DNA of 64,000 bases from Pseudomonas_T sp032052615 (lineage in GTDB: Bacteria; Pseudomonadota; Gammaproteobacteria; Pseudomonadales; Pseudomonadaceae): contig DAMBWF010000002.1 of NCBI GenBank assembly GCA_032052615.1, positions 496,001-560,000 of the forward strand. Direction: 5' to 3'. Within the stretch, counting starts at the first letter, position 1; every line of letters starts with the position of its first letter. The position numbers and the translations under genes are program-made. Shown one piece after another: positions 26,730 through 35,282 of the stretch. The notes below the pieces were generated by a model, which saw only the letters and a list, made by a program, of their open reading frames with translations, was not told where the DNA came from and made no database searches.

Positions 26730-27554
26730 TCAGTTGCCGAGTTGCGCGGCCAGTTCCCCGGAGCGGCGCGCGGCCGCCTCCAGGGCGCGTTGTACCAGGG
26801 CTTCGAAGCCGCCGGCCTGGAAGGTCTTGATCGCCGCCTCGGTGGTGCCGTTGGGCGAGGTGACGCGGCGGCGCAGCTCGGCGGCGTTGGTGCCGTCCAG
26901 GGCCATGTGGGCGGCGCCCAGGGCGGTCTGCAGGGTCAGCCGCTCGGCCACCTCGCGAGACAGGCCCAGTCGCTCGCCGGCGGCGGTCATGGCCTCGATG
27001 AGCAGAAAGAAATAGGCCGGGCCGCTGCCGGAGACGGCGGTCACGGCGTCGAGCTGGTGCTCCTCCTCCAGCCACAGCGCCACGCCCACCGCGCTCAGCA
27101 GTTCTTCCGCCTGCCGGCGCTGGGCGGCGGAGACCGCCGGGTTGGCGTACAGCCCGCTGACGCTCTGGCGCAGCAGCGCCGGCGTGTTGGGCATGCAGCG
27201 CACGAGGGCGCGCGGCGTGTCGCCGCCAAGCCAGGCGGCGAGGCTGGCGCAGGTGATGCCGGCGGCGATGGACACCACCAGCGCCCCGGTCGGGAGCCGG
27301 GGCCCGAGCGGCTGGCAGACGTCGCGCATGACCTGGGGCTTGACCGCCAGAACCACCACGTCGGCCTCGGCCACCGCCTCGGCGTTGTCGGCGAACAGCG
27401 CGATGCCGTGCTGGTCGGCGATCCGCGCCCGTTGCTCGGCCCCCGGATCGCTGGCGCGGATGCGCTCGGCGGGCACGCCTTGGGCGCGCAGGCCACCGAT
27501 CAGGCTGGCGGCCATGTTGCCGGCGCCGATGAACGCGATGCGGGGTGTGCTCAT
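26730..27554 (-). CDS. proC: Pyrroline-5-carboxylate reductase ProC
   Basis: Reduces pyrroline-5-carboxylate to proline with NAD(P)H. The 274-residue enzyme shows the Rossmann motif FIGAGNMAASLIGGL (about residues 8-22), LAVKPQ, MPNTPALL and the C-terminal SGSGPAYFFLLIEAM / SPNGTTEAAIKTF signature. yggS lies 12 bases upstream. Confidence 0.97.
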   Translation of the reverse strand: MSTPRIAFIGAGNMAASLIGGLRAQGVPAERIRASDPGAEQRARIADQHGIALFADNAEAVAEADVVVLAVKPQVMRDVCQPLGPRLPTGALVVSIAAGITCASLAAWLGGDTPRALVRCMPNTPALLRQSVSGLYANPAVSAAQRRQAEELLSAVGVALWLEEEHQLDAVTAVSGSGPAYFFLLIEAMTAAGERLGLSREVAERLTLQTALGAAHMALDGTNAAELRRRVTSPNGTTEAAIKTFQAGGFEALVQRALEAAARRSGELAAQLGN

Positions 27555-27566
27555 GAAAGGCTTCCT

Positions 27567-28274
27567 TTATCTGTGCGGAGTCGAGTCGGGGAGAGTGCCA
27601 TAGTCGCGGGCGCCGAACAGCGCGGTGCCGATGCGCACCCACGTGGCGCCCTCGGCGATGGCGGCCTCCAGATCGTGGCTCATGCCCATGGAGAGGGTGT
27701 CGGCCCCGGCGCCGAGGGCATCCCTCAGCCGGCGCAGGCGGGCGAAGGCGGCGCGCTGGACGGCCGGGTCTTCGCTGGGCTCGGGGATCGCCATCAGCCC
27801 GCGCACCCGCAGGCGCGGCAGGCGCGCCACGGCGGCGGCCAGCGCCGGCAGCTCATCGGGGGCGCAGCCGGACTTGCTGGCCTCGCCGCTGACGTTCACT
27901 TGCAGGCAGATCTGAAGGGGCGGCAGGTGGGCGGGGCGTTGAGCGGAGAGCCGCTCCGCGATCTTCAGGCGCTCCACCGAATGCACCCAGTCGAAGCGCT
28001 CGGCGAGGGCGCGGGTCTTGTTGGACTGGATCGGACCGATGAAATGCCAGCGCAGCGGCAGGTCGCCGAGCAGGTCCTGCTTGGCCAGGGCTTCCTGCAG
28101 GTAGTTCTCGCCGAAGTCGGCGACGCCGGCGGCGAACGCCTCGCGGATCGCCTCGGCCGGCTTGGTCTTGCTCACCGCCAGCAGGCCGACCTCCGCGCTT
28201 TCCCGCCCCGAGGCTTGCGCTGCCTCACGGATACGCGCGCGAACCTTTGCAATATTCTCTGCTATCGTGGACAT
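27567..28274 (-). CDS. yggS: PLP homeostasis protein YggS (PLPBP family)
   Basis: A 235-residue pyridoxal-phosphate-binding TIM-barrel protein that buffers PLP and affects amino-acid pools. AVSKTKPAEAIREAF contains the PLP lysine (about residue 36), with WHFIGPIQSNK and LSMGMSHDLEAAIAEGATWVRIGTALFG as family signatures. It has no known enzymatic activity. It heads the yggS-proC-yggT-yggU operon and is divergent from pilT over 151 bases. Confidence 0.96.
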   Translation of the reverse strand: MSTIAENIAKVRARIREAAQASGRESAEVGLLAVSKTKPAEAIREAFAAGVADFGENYLQEALAKQDLLGDLPLRWHFIGPIQSNKTRALAERFDWVHSVERLKIAERLSAQRPAHLPPLQICLQVNVSGEASKSGCAPDELPALAAAVARLPRLRVRGLMAIPEPSEDPAVQRAAFARLRRLRDALGAGADTLSMGMSHDLEAAIAEGATWVRIGTALFGARDYGTLPDSTPHR

Positions 28275-28425
28275 TACCTGCGCTCTATAGCCCGGCCGTC
28301 TTGGGTCCGCGGCATTCTAACAGGCCGTTGAAAAGCGTTGCGAGCGAGGCCGGCGGGGCCTGCCCTGCGCCACCAGCGCGCCCCTTCGACTGCCGACCAC
28401 CGCTTGCTGGAACTGGGGAGTCCCC

Positions 28426-29460
28426 ATGGATATTACCGAGCTGCTGGCCTTCAGCGCCAAGCAGGGCGCTTCGGACCTGCATCTTTCCGCCGGTCTGCCT
28501 CCGATGATCCGGGTCGATGGCGACGTGCGCCGGATCAACCTGCCGGCCATGGACCACAAGCAGGTCCACGCGCTGATCTACGACATCATGAACGACAAGC
28601 AGCGCAAGGACTACGAGGAATTCCTCGAGACCGACTTCTCCTTCGAAGTGCCGGGCGTGGCGCGCTTCCGGGTCAACGCGTTCAATCAGAACCGCGGCGC
28701 GGGCGCGGTGTTCCGGACCATTCCGTCGAAAGTGCTGACCATGGAAGACCTGGGCATGGGCGAGATCTTCAAGAAGATCTCCGACGTGCCTCGCGGCCTG
28801 GTGCTGGTCACCGGCCCCACCGGCTCCGGTAAGTCCACCACCCTGGCGGCGATGCTCGACTACCTCAACGCCACCAAGTACCACCATATCCTCACCGTGG
28901 AAGACCCCATCGAGTTCGTCCACGAATCGAAGAAGTGCCTGATCAACCAGCGCGAGGTGCACCGCGACACCCTGGGCTTCAACGAGGCGCTGCGCTCGGC
29001 GCTGCGGGAAGACCCGGACATCATCCTGGTGGGTGAGATGCGCGACCTGGAGACCATCCGCCTGGCGCTGACCGCCGCGGAGACCGGGCACTTGGTGTTC
29101 GGCACCCTGCACACCACCTCGGCGGCCAAGACCATCGACCGGGTGGTGGACGTGTTCCCGGCGGAAGAGAAGTCCATGGTCCGCTCCATGCTCTCCGAAT
29201 CCCTGCAGTCGGTGATCTCCCAGACCCTGATCAAGAAGATCGGCGGCGGCCGGGTGGCGGCCCACGAGATCATGATCGGCACCCCGGCGATTCGTAACCT
29301 GATCCGCGAGGACAAGGTGGCGCAGATGTACTCGGCGATCCAGACCGGTGGCGGCCTGGGCATGCAGACCCTCGACGCCTGCCTCAAGAACCTGGTGGCC
29401 AAGGGGCTGATCAGCCGCGACAACGCCCGGGAAAAGGCCAAGTCGCCGGAAAACTTCTAA
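28426..29460 (+). CDS. pilT: Type IV pilus retraction ATPase PilT
   Basis: Hexameric ATPase that powers pilus retraction and twitching motility. The 344-residue protein begins MDITELLAFSAKQGASDLHLSAG, with Walker A GPTGSGKST (Lys136), the Asp box LTVEDPIEFVH, Walker B LVGEMRDLET and the His box GHLVFGTLHT. The AIRNLIREDK motif at about residue 287 is needed for retraction in PilT. pilU follows 111 bases downstream. Confidence 0.98.
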   Translation: MDITELLAFSAKQGASDLHLSAGLPPMIRVDGDVRRINLPAMDHKQVHALIYDIMNDKQRKDYEEFLETDFSFEVPGVARFRVNAFNQNRGAGAVFRTIPSKVLTMEDLGMGEIFKKISDVPRGLVLVTGPTGSGKSTTLAAMLDYLNATKYHHILTVEDPIEFVHESKKCLINQREVHRDTLGFNEALRSALREDPDIILVGEMRDLETIRLALTAAETGHLVFGTLHTTSAAKTIDRVVDVFPAEEKSMVRSMLSESLQSVISQTLIKKIGGGRVAAHEIMIGTPAIRNLIREDKVAQMYSAIQTGGGLGMQTLDACLKNLVAKGLISRDNAREKAKSPENF

Positions 29461-29571
29461 GCAAGAGGGCGGGCGCCACGTCGGCGTTCGCGTCAGCGGC
29501 CGGTGGCGTTCGCGCGCCCGCACCGGCCCGCCGCCGTGGGCGGCTCGAGTCGGCGTGGCTAGGTGAGACCC

Positions 29572-30717
29572 ATGGAATTCGAAAAACTGCTGCGCCTGAT
29601 GGTGGAAAAAGGCGGCTCCGACCTCTTCATCACCGCGGGCGTGGCGCCCTCGATGAAGGTCAACGGCAAGATCATGCCGGTGACCAAGACCCCCCTGTCG
29701 CCGGAGCAGACCCGCGAGACCGTGCTCGGCGTGATGAACGAGCAGCAGCGTCGGGACTTCGCCGAGAACCACGAATGCAACTTCGCCATCAGCGCCCGGG
29801 GCATCGGCCGCTTCCGGGTCAGCGCCTTCTACCAGCGCAACCTGGTGGGCATGGTGCTGCGCCGGATCGAGACCAACATCCCGACCCTCGACGACCTCAA
29901 GCTGCCGGAAATCCTCAAGAAGCTGGCGCTGACCAAGCGCGGCCTGGTGATCTTCGTCGGCGCCACGGGCACCGGTAAGTCCACCTCCCTGGCGGCGATG
30001 ATCGGCTACCGCAACCGCAACACCAGCGGCCACATCATTTCCATCGAGGACCCGATCGAGTACATCCACCAGCACCAGAGTTGCATCGTCACCCAGCGCG
30101 AGGTCGGCATCGACACCGAGTCCTTCGAGGTGGCTCTGAAGAACACCCTGCGCCAGGCGCCGGACGTGATCATGATCGGCGAGGTGCGCACCCGGGAAAC
30201 CATGGACTATGCCGTGGCCTTCGCCGAGACCGGCCACCTGTGCCTGGCGACCCTTCACGCCAACAACGCCAACCAGGCCCTCGACCGGATCATTCACTTC
30301 TTTCCCGCCGACCGGCAGCAGCAGGTGTGGATGGACCTGTCCCTGAACCTGCGCGCCATCGTCGCCCAGCAACTGGTACCGACCCCCGACGGCAAGGGCC
30401 GTCGCGCGGTGATCGAGGTGCTGCTGAACACCCCGCTGGCCGCCGACCTGATCCGCAAGGGCGAGGTGCACGAGCTCAAGCCACTGATGAAACGCTCCAC
30501 CGAGCAGGGCATGCAGACCTTCGACCAGGCACTGTACAACCTCTATGTGCAGGGCGAGATCACCTACGAGGACGCCCTGGCCCACGCCGACTCGGCCAAC
30601 GACCTGCGCCTGATGATCAAGCTGGGCTCGGAGACCGACGGCGATCACCTGAGCAACGTCGCCCAAGGACTGAGCCTGGAGATTAGCGAGGACGACGCCG
30701 GCCGGCGTTTTCGCTAG
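29572..30717 (+). CDS. pilU: PilT-like accessory retraction ATPase PilU
   Basis: PilT-dependent retraction ATPase that adds force. The 381 residues include GATGTGKST (Walker A, Lys136), SIEDPIEYIH, MIGEVRTRETMDYAV (Walker B) and GHLCLATLHA. The C-terminal extension beyond the PilT core (about residues 345-381, ending in acidic and arginine-rich sequence) is typical of PilU. ATG 29572 gives MEFEKLLRLMVEKGGSDLF. Confidence 0.97.
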   Translation: MEFEKLLRLMVEKGGSDLFITAGVAPSMKVNGKIMPVTKTPLSPEQTRETVLGVMNEQQRRDFAENHECNFAISARGIGRFRVSAFYQRNLVGMVLRRIETNIPTLDDLKLPEILKKLALTKRGLVIFVGATGTGKSTSLAAMIGYRNRNTSGHIISIEDPIEYIHQHQSCIVTQREVGIDTESFEVALKNTLRQAPDVIMIGEVRTRETMDYAVAFAETGHLCLATLHANNANQALDRIIHFFPADRQQQVWMDLSLNLRAIVAQQLVPTPDGKGRRAVIEVLLNTPLAADLIRKGEVHELKPLMKRSTEQGMQTFDQALYNLYVQGEITYEDALAHADSANDLRLMIKLGSETDGDHLSNVAQGLSLEISEDDAGRRFR

Positions 30718-31426
30718 CGAGACGCCGTCTGCCCTGGCCGCGTTCTCGTGGAGGACGAGCGTCGCGGTCGCGCGACCCGGGCCCCGAACGGGTATCGGGC
30801 CGCAGCCGGAGCCGGGTCCGAATCGATCGGATGCCGGCTCTACAGGCTCATGCCAGGCACGGCGCCGCATCCGGTCCCAGGGGCCCACTCGAACAACGGG
30901 ATGCCCGCCGCGACCTTGCGTTGCCTGACCGCTCGAATCGCCAAGGAGGCGCCTCGGCGGTGCTTGCCTCATCAGGGAAGGGGCGCGAAGCGCGGGGCGC
31001 CGGTCCTGCCGCCTTGGCCGTCTTTCGACATTCCGCGCGGCCTTTCGAACGAGACCCGCGCCGCGTCGGCCGTACGGTCCCGGCGTCATCGCCCCGAGCA
31101 TGCAGGTTGCCCATGAGCGGGAAGCACCCATCGCCGATGCCCGTCGCTCCTCGGCATCCTCGGCATCCTCGGCATCCTCGTTCGGCTCGGCTCGGCTCGC
31201 GCGCTGCCGCGAGAGTCGTCGTGACGCGACGGCCCGGCGGGTATCCGGAGCGGTCCGGCTGGGCCGACGCATCCTGCCCGGCCTCCACGGTTCGGCCGCG
31301 AGGCGCCAACGGCCTGCGGCGCTCTGGCATGAGCCCGGCGATTCGGCGTCGTGCGCCGTGGCACGCGGGAGCGGAGCGCCCGACGAGGCCGGCGCATTCC
31401 CGAAGCACGCCCGCGATTCGTGCCGT
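30718..31426. other. 709-bp non-coding gap after pilU
   Basis: The largest empty stretch in the window. No frame has a family signature; open frames are arginine- and proline-rich. It contains a 9-bp tandem repeat running into a 5-bp repeat (31148-31199). The genes at both ends converge on it (pilU on plus, udgX-like gene on minus), yet no convincing terminator was found. Confidence 0.6.
31148..31199. repeat. 9-bp tandem repeat followed by 5-bp repeat
   Basis: TCCTCGGCA three times plus TCCTCG (31148-31180), then TCGGC three times plus TCG (31182-31199). Both share the TCGGC core, suggesting slippage expansion. Confidence 0.9.
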
Positions 31427-32911
31427 TCAAGTGTCCGGGCCGGCGTCCTCGCGGGCCAGGCGGGCGGCTTCCGTCAGGGTGCTGGCCAGGGCGTCGTACA
31501 GCGTCTCGTCGTGGCCCGGCGGGGTGGTTGGGTCGGGCCCTGGGATCAGCCAGCGGCCTCGGTGGCGAAGCGGGCGCCCCGCGAGGTCGGCCGCGCGCCG
31601 GGAGGCGGGTTCGTCCAGCAGGGCCGCCAAGGCCAGGGGGCCCAGGGCGACGATGACCCGGGGGGCGACGGCCTGGATTTCCTCGACCAGCCAGCCACGG
31701 CAGGCGGCGACCTCCGCCGGCTCGGGGGTGGCGGGCAGGCGGCGGTCGGCGCGGTCGCGGGGCCCGTCCGGGGCGGCCCACTTGAAGTGCTTCACCGCGT
31801 GGGTCAAGTACAGTGCCGAGCGTTCCAGGCCGGCCACCGCCAAGGCCCGGTCGAGCCGCTCGCCCACGGGGCCAACGAAGGGCCGGCCGGCCAGGTCTTC
31901 GTGGTCGCCCGGCTGCCCACCCACTAGCATCAGCGCCGCCCGCGCCGGGCCCTGGCCCGGCACCGCCTGGGTGGCCTCGCGCCAGAGCCCGCAGCGGCGG
32001 CAGGCGTCCAGGGCGGTCGGGGGCCGCCGACGGGGCTGGGCCCGTTCCCGGGCGATCAGCACGGGGCGGCCCGGCTGTTCGCCGACGGCGGCGGCCTGGG
32101 CCAGGCGTTGCTGGCCGGCCCGGGCGCGGCTCATCAGGTCGGGGATCAGCGGGCCTTCGGGCAGGTGCTTCCAGAAGCGCGCCGGCATGTGGCCGAGCAT
32201 GACCTTGCGGTTCAGCCGCGCCGGGTTGAAGGTGCTGGCGTAGTAGGCCCGCCAGAGCCGCTCGCCCTCGTCCCGCGGCCCTTGGGCGAAGGCGCGCGCG
32301 TCCGGTGGGCAGGGGCGCTGGTAGGCCAGGTGCCGGCCATCGAAGCGCGCCACGCCCTCGGGGGTGGCTACCAGCCAGGTGTGCCGGCCCATGCGCTCGG
32401 CGAAATGCTCGGCGCCCAGGTCCAGCACGTCGTGAACGGTCTCGTGCCAGGCGACGAACCGCGGGGCGCCGAGGGCCTCCGGTCGCTCGCGAAAGCGCAG
32501 GAAGGCGTGCATGTGGTGGGCCTCGCGGCGCACCGCCTTGATCCGACGGTGCAGTTCGCCGCCGTCCGGGTCGCCGGCGAGCATGGCGGCGCGGTCGCCG
32601 CCGCAGACCCGCCAGAGGATGCGATAGAGCAGGGCCCAGCGGTCCTCGGCGCGAAAGCGCGCGGCCTGCTCCAGCAGGGGCGGCAGGTCCCGGGGTACCC
32701 GGGGTGGGGCGGCGACCGAGCCGCCGGGCTCCTCTCGTTCAAGCCCTGGGGTAGGACCCTCGGCTAATCCTTCGGCGTCTCCACCGAACAGGTCGTCGCC
32801 CTGATCCTCGGCTTGCCAGGTGAGGGTTTCCGGGGCGATCCCGGCGGCCAGCAGGCGTCGGCCGAGCTCGCGCCAGTCGGCGAAGCGCCCGGAGAAACGG
32901 ACCGCGCGCAT
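31427..32911 (-). CDS. DUF4130-UdgX fusion protein with degenerate UdgX active site
   Basis: A 494-residue protein of the family usually paired with a radical SAM repair protein. Residues 1-280 are a DUF4130-type domain (ADWRELGRRLLAAGI; REAHHMHAFLRFRE; FVAWHETVHDVL; TWLVATPEG). Residues about 300-494 align to UdgX, the uracil-DNA-binding protein: GGQPGDHEDLAGRPFVGP (331-348) and HAVKHFKW (371-378). The usual motif A GEQPG reads GGQPG, the covalent His of the RRxH loop is Pro (RRLPATP, 390-396), and HPS reads DPT (460-462). C304, C307 and C404 may still ligate an iron-sulfur cluster. Uracil cross-linking is therefore doubtful. The start ATG overlaps the radical SAM stop (TAATG); GTG 32917 is an alternative. 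Confidence 0.88.
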   Translation of the reverse strand: MRAVRFSGRFADWRELGRRLLAAGIAPETLTWQAEDQGDDLFGGDAEGLAEGPTPGLEREEPGGSVAAPPRVPRDLPPLLEQAARFRAEDRWALLYRILWRVCGGDRAAMLAGDPDGGELHRRIKAVRREAHHMHAFLRFRERPEALGAPRFVAWHETVHDVLDLGAEHFAERMGRHTWLVATPEGVARFDGRHLAYQRPCPPDARAFAQGPRDEGERLWRAYYASTFNPARLNRKVMLGHMPARFWKHLPEGPLIPDLMSRARAGQQRLAQAAAVGEQPGRPVLIARERAQPRRRPPTALDACRRCGLWREATQAVPGQGPARAALMLVGGQPGDHEDLAGRPFVGPVGERLDRALAVAGLERSALYLTHAVKHFKWAAPDGPRDRADRRLPATPEPAEVAACRGWLVEEIQAVAPRVIVALGPLALAALLDEPASRRAADLAGRPLRHRGRWLIPGPDPTTPPGHDETLYDALASTLTEAARLAREDAGPDT

Positions 32912-34122
32912 TACCACAGCGCCATCTGCGCCGGTTCGTCGCGCAGGGCCTGGCGCAGCGCGGTGGATTCCGCCTCGGCGGTCGCCGGCCGGTAGTCCTG
33001 GGTGACGATGAACGGCTTGAGCTTGTCCATGACGCAGCGCAGGCGGATCAGGTCCGCGTAGCGGATGCGCCGCTGGCGACGCAGTTCCACCAGACGCTGG
33101 GCGGTGAGCACGCCGATGCCCGGCACCCGGGCGATCAGCCGGGGCTCGGCGCGGTTGAGGTCCACCGGGAACTGGGCGCGGTTGGCCAGGGCCCAGGCCA
33201 GCTTGGGGTCGATGTCCAGGGGCAGGTTGCCCGGTTCGTCCAGCAACTCGCCGGCGCTGAAGCCGTAGCCGCGCATCAGGAAGTCGGCCTGGTACAGGCG
33301 GTGCTCGCGCAACAGGGGCGGCGCCTCGAAGGGCACGCTGGCGGGGCTCTGGGGGATCGGGCTGAAGGCGGAGTAATAGACCCGCTTGAGCCGATAGGCG
33401 CCGTAGAGGGTCTGGGCGGTGTGCAGGATGGTGCGGTCGTCGGTGGGGTCGGCGCCGACGATCATCTGGGTGCTCTGCCCGGCCGGCGCGAAGCGCGGGG
33501 CCTTGCGTTCGGTCCGGGCCTCTTCCTCGCCCAGGCGGATGACCCCCATGGCCTGCTTGATGGTGCCGACGTTCTTCTCCGGTGCCAGGCGCACCAGGCT
33601 GCTTTCGCTGGGCAACTCGATGTTCACCGAGAGTCGGTCGGCGTGACGGCCGGCCTCGGCGATCAGCTCCGGCGCGGCGTCGGGGATGGTCTTGAGATGG
33701 ATGTAGCCGCGAAACCCGTGCTCCTCGCGCAGCAGGCGAGCGACCCGCACCAGTTGTTCCATGGTGTAGTCCGCCGAGCGGATGATGCCGGAGCTGAGGA
33801 ACAGCCCGCTGATGCAGTTGCGGCGGTAGAAGTCCAGGGTCAGGCGCACCACTTCCTCGGGTGTGAAGCGGGCGCGGGGCACGTCGCTGGAGCGCCGGTT
33901 GACGCAGTACTGGCAGTCATAGAGGCAGAAGTTGGTCAGCAGGATCTTCAGTAGCGCGACGCAGCGCCCGTCGGGAGTGAAGCTGTGGCAAATGCCCATG
34001 CCGTCGGTGGCGCCCAGGCCGGCCTTGCCCCGGGAGCCGCGCTTGGGCGCGCCGCTGCTGGCGCAGGATACGTCGTACTTGGCGGCGTCGGCGAGGACGG
34101 TGAGTTTGTCGATGAGCTGCAT
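32911..34122 (-). CDS. Putative DNA modification/repair radical SAM protein
   Basis: A 403-residue radical SAM enzyme of the family always seen beside DUF4130-UdgX proteins. The cluster motif is CLYDCQYC (C66, C70, C73), with GMGICHSFTPDGRC upstream and a C-terminal helix-hairpin-helix ARVPGIGVLTAQRLVELR (about residues 348-365) that suggests DNA binding. The reaction is unknown. ATG 34122 (MQLIDKLTVLADAAKYDVSC) is preferred over ATG 34149, because the latter lies inside the LexA box. It leads a two-gene operon. Confidence 0.92.
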   Translation of the reverse strand: MQLIDKLTVLADAAKYDVSCASSGAPKRGSRGKAGLGATDGMGICHSFTPDGRCVALLKILLTNFCLYDCQYCVNRRSSDVPRARFTPEEVVRLTLDFYRRNCISGLFLSSGIIRSADYTMEQLVRVARLLREEHGFRGYIHLKTIPDAAPELIAEAGRHADRLSVNIELPSESSLVRLAPEKNVGTIKQAMGVIRLGEEEARTERKAPRFAPAGQSTQMIVGADPTDDRTILHTAQTLYGAYRLKRVYYSAFSPIPQSPASVPFEAPPLLREHRLYQADFLMRGYGFSAGELLDEPGNLPLDIDPKLAWALANRAQFPVDLNRAEPRLIARVPGIGVLTAQRLVELRRQRRIRYADLIRLRCVMDKLKPFIVTQDYRPATAEAESTALRQALRDEPAQMALW

Positions 34123-34137
34123 GGGGCGTGCCGATAA

Positions 34138-34153
34138 CTGTATTTGCATACAG
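34138..34153 (-). promoter_or_regulatory. LexA (SOS) box before the repair operon
   Basis: CTGTATTTGCATACAG matches the gammaproteobacterial LexA consensus CTG-N10-CAG, with the preferred TAT...ATA flanks. It lies 16-31 bases before the radical SAM start and within the 149-bp region shared with the divergent TM2 gene, so both could be SOS-controlled. Confidence 0.85.
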
Positions 34154-34271
34154 TATCGAGGCCGTTAGCGTTCTCGCAAGTTGCCCCGGGAGCCGTTCGG
34201 CGGTTTTCTCCCGGCACCCACCCCATCGCGGGTGGTCGAAGCGGTTCCGCGATCACACAAGAGGCTTTCCC

Positions 34272-34679
34272 ATGCAGGCGAAACAAGATACCCACAGCAA
34301 GGTCATCGGCTATCTGTTATGGGTCTTCGGTTTTCTCGGCGCCCACCGTTTCTACTACGGCAAGCCGGTGACCGGGACGATCTGGTTCCTCACCTTCGGT
34401 CTGCTGTTCATCGGCTGGATCGTCGACCTGTTGTTGATCCCGTCGATGGACCGCGAGGCGGACCTGCGCTTCCAGGCCGGCCCGCTGGACTACAACGTCG
34501 CCTGGATTCTCCTTACCTTCCTCGGTGCCTTCGGGGTGCACCGGATGTATCAGGGCAAGTGGCTCACCGGCCTGCTTTACCTGGTGACCTTGGGCCTCCT
34601 GGGCGTCGGTGTGCTGTACGACTTCTGGACCCTGAATACCCAGGTATCCCTGCGCAACGCCGAAGCGCTCAGGGAGTGA
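34272..34679 (+). CDS. Membrane protein with two TM2 domains
   Basis: A 135-residue inner-membrane protein made of two TM2-like units: FGFLGAHRFYYGKPVTG with two hydrophobic segments and a D (WIVDLLLI), repeated as FLGAFGVHRMYQGKWLTG with two segments and YDFWTL. Each TM2 unit is a helix pair joined by a short loop with a conserved Asp. Function unknown. It is divergent from the LexA-boxed repair operon and followed by an AT-rich tract. ATG 34272 follows AAGAGG at a reasonable distance. Confidence 0.85.
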   Translation: MQAKQDTHSKVIGYLLWVFGFLGAHRFYYGKPVTGTIWFLTFGLLFIGWIVDLLLIPSMDREADLRFQAGPLDYNVAWILLTFLGAFGVHRMYQGKWLTGLLYLVTLGLLGVGVLYDFWTLNTQVSLRNAEALRE

Positions 34680-35282
34680 TGGGCTATTCTTTTATTCAGT
34701 AGTAGAATTTGAGTAAGAAAAATAATTCTTTTTGATTATTAAAAAAGCCGCTTACAGTCGTGCTCCGCAGGCCGGGGGAACTACCCTTGGTAGGCAGGAA
34801 GCATCACGTCGAGGGCGGCGGCCATGGATCAGTCGAGCGGACCGAAGCGAGCGTTCTCCGAACGGTGGCGGAAATCCGCGCATGGACGAAAGGGTGATGG
34901 CGGTTCGGCGCCATTTTCATTACCGTGCGCGGCATGCCGGGGCGGCTCGTCCGCCTGGGCGGGCGGCCCGCGGCGTCGCGTCGGCGTTTGGCACAGTAAC
35001 TGCCTTGGCCGCCTGACCGCGGCGAGGGTTTCGCCGCGGGTCCATAACAAGATCGCCTGGGGTATCACCGATGACGCTTTTCCTCCTGCCTTTCATTCGG
35101 TTCGCTCGCGCCGTCGCGCGCATGGCCGAGACGCCCGGGCCTTCCTGAAGCTTCCGTCGCCTTTCGCCCCTGGTTGCCCGGCTAGCGCAATCGGGCGGGC
35201 GCGGTTTATCGCGCAGGTCCCGCGTGTCTGCCTGTTTCGCGCGCGGTGAGGCGCTTATCCACCCTTGAACGAGAACACCACA
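34680..35282. other. 603-bp gap before the porin gene
   Basis: The first 65 bases (34681-34745) are strikingly AT-rich, with an AATAAT-N8-ATTATT dyad at 34721-34740. Further on are a sigma-54-like element (34988-35004) and a stable hairpin (35017-35039: CCGCGGCGA paired to TCGCCGCGG). No protein-coding gene is evident; a long porin leader or a small RNA is possible. Confidence 0.55.
34988..35004 (+). promoter_or_regulatory. Candidate sigma-54 promoter element
   Basis: TTGGCACAGTAACTGCC has the GG-N10-GC spacing of -24/-12 promoters and a perfect TTGGCAC half, with CTGC in place of TTGC. It faces the porin gene but is about 280 bases before its start, so a long leader would be needed. Confidence 0.4.

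Noticed and set aside
28285..31272. 995-codon minus-strand open frame over pilT and pilU
   Set aside because: Shadow of the two ATPase genes; its apparent acidic repeat comes from the 9-bp microsatellite.
31427..32911. Frameshift as the reason for the missing UdgX motifs
   Set aside because: The flanking conserved segments (KHFKW, AACRGWL, IVALG) are all in one frame, and single-residue replacements align directly, so substitution fits better.
34123..34149. Longer N-terminus for the radical SAM protein from ATG 34149
   Set aside because: That codon lies inside the LexA box, and the extra nine residues have no family counterpart; ATG 34122 gives the conserved MQLIDKL start.
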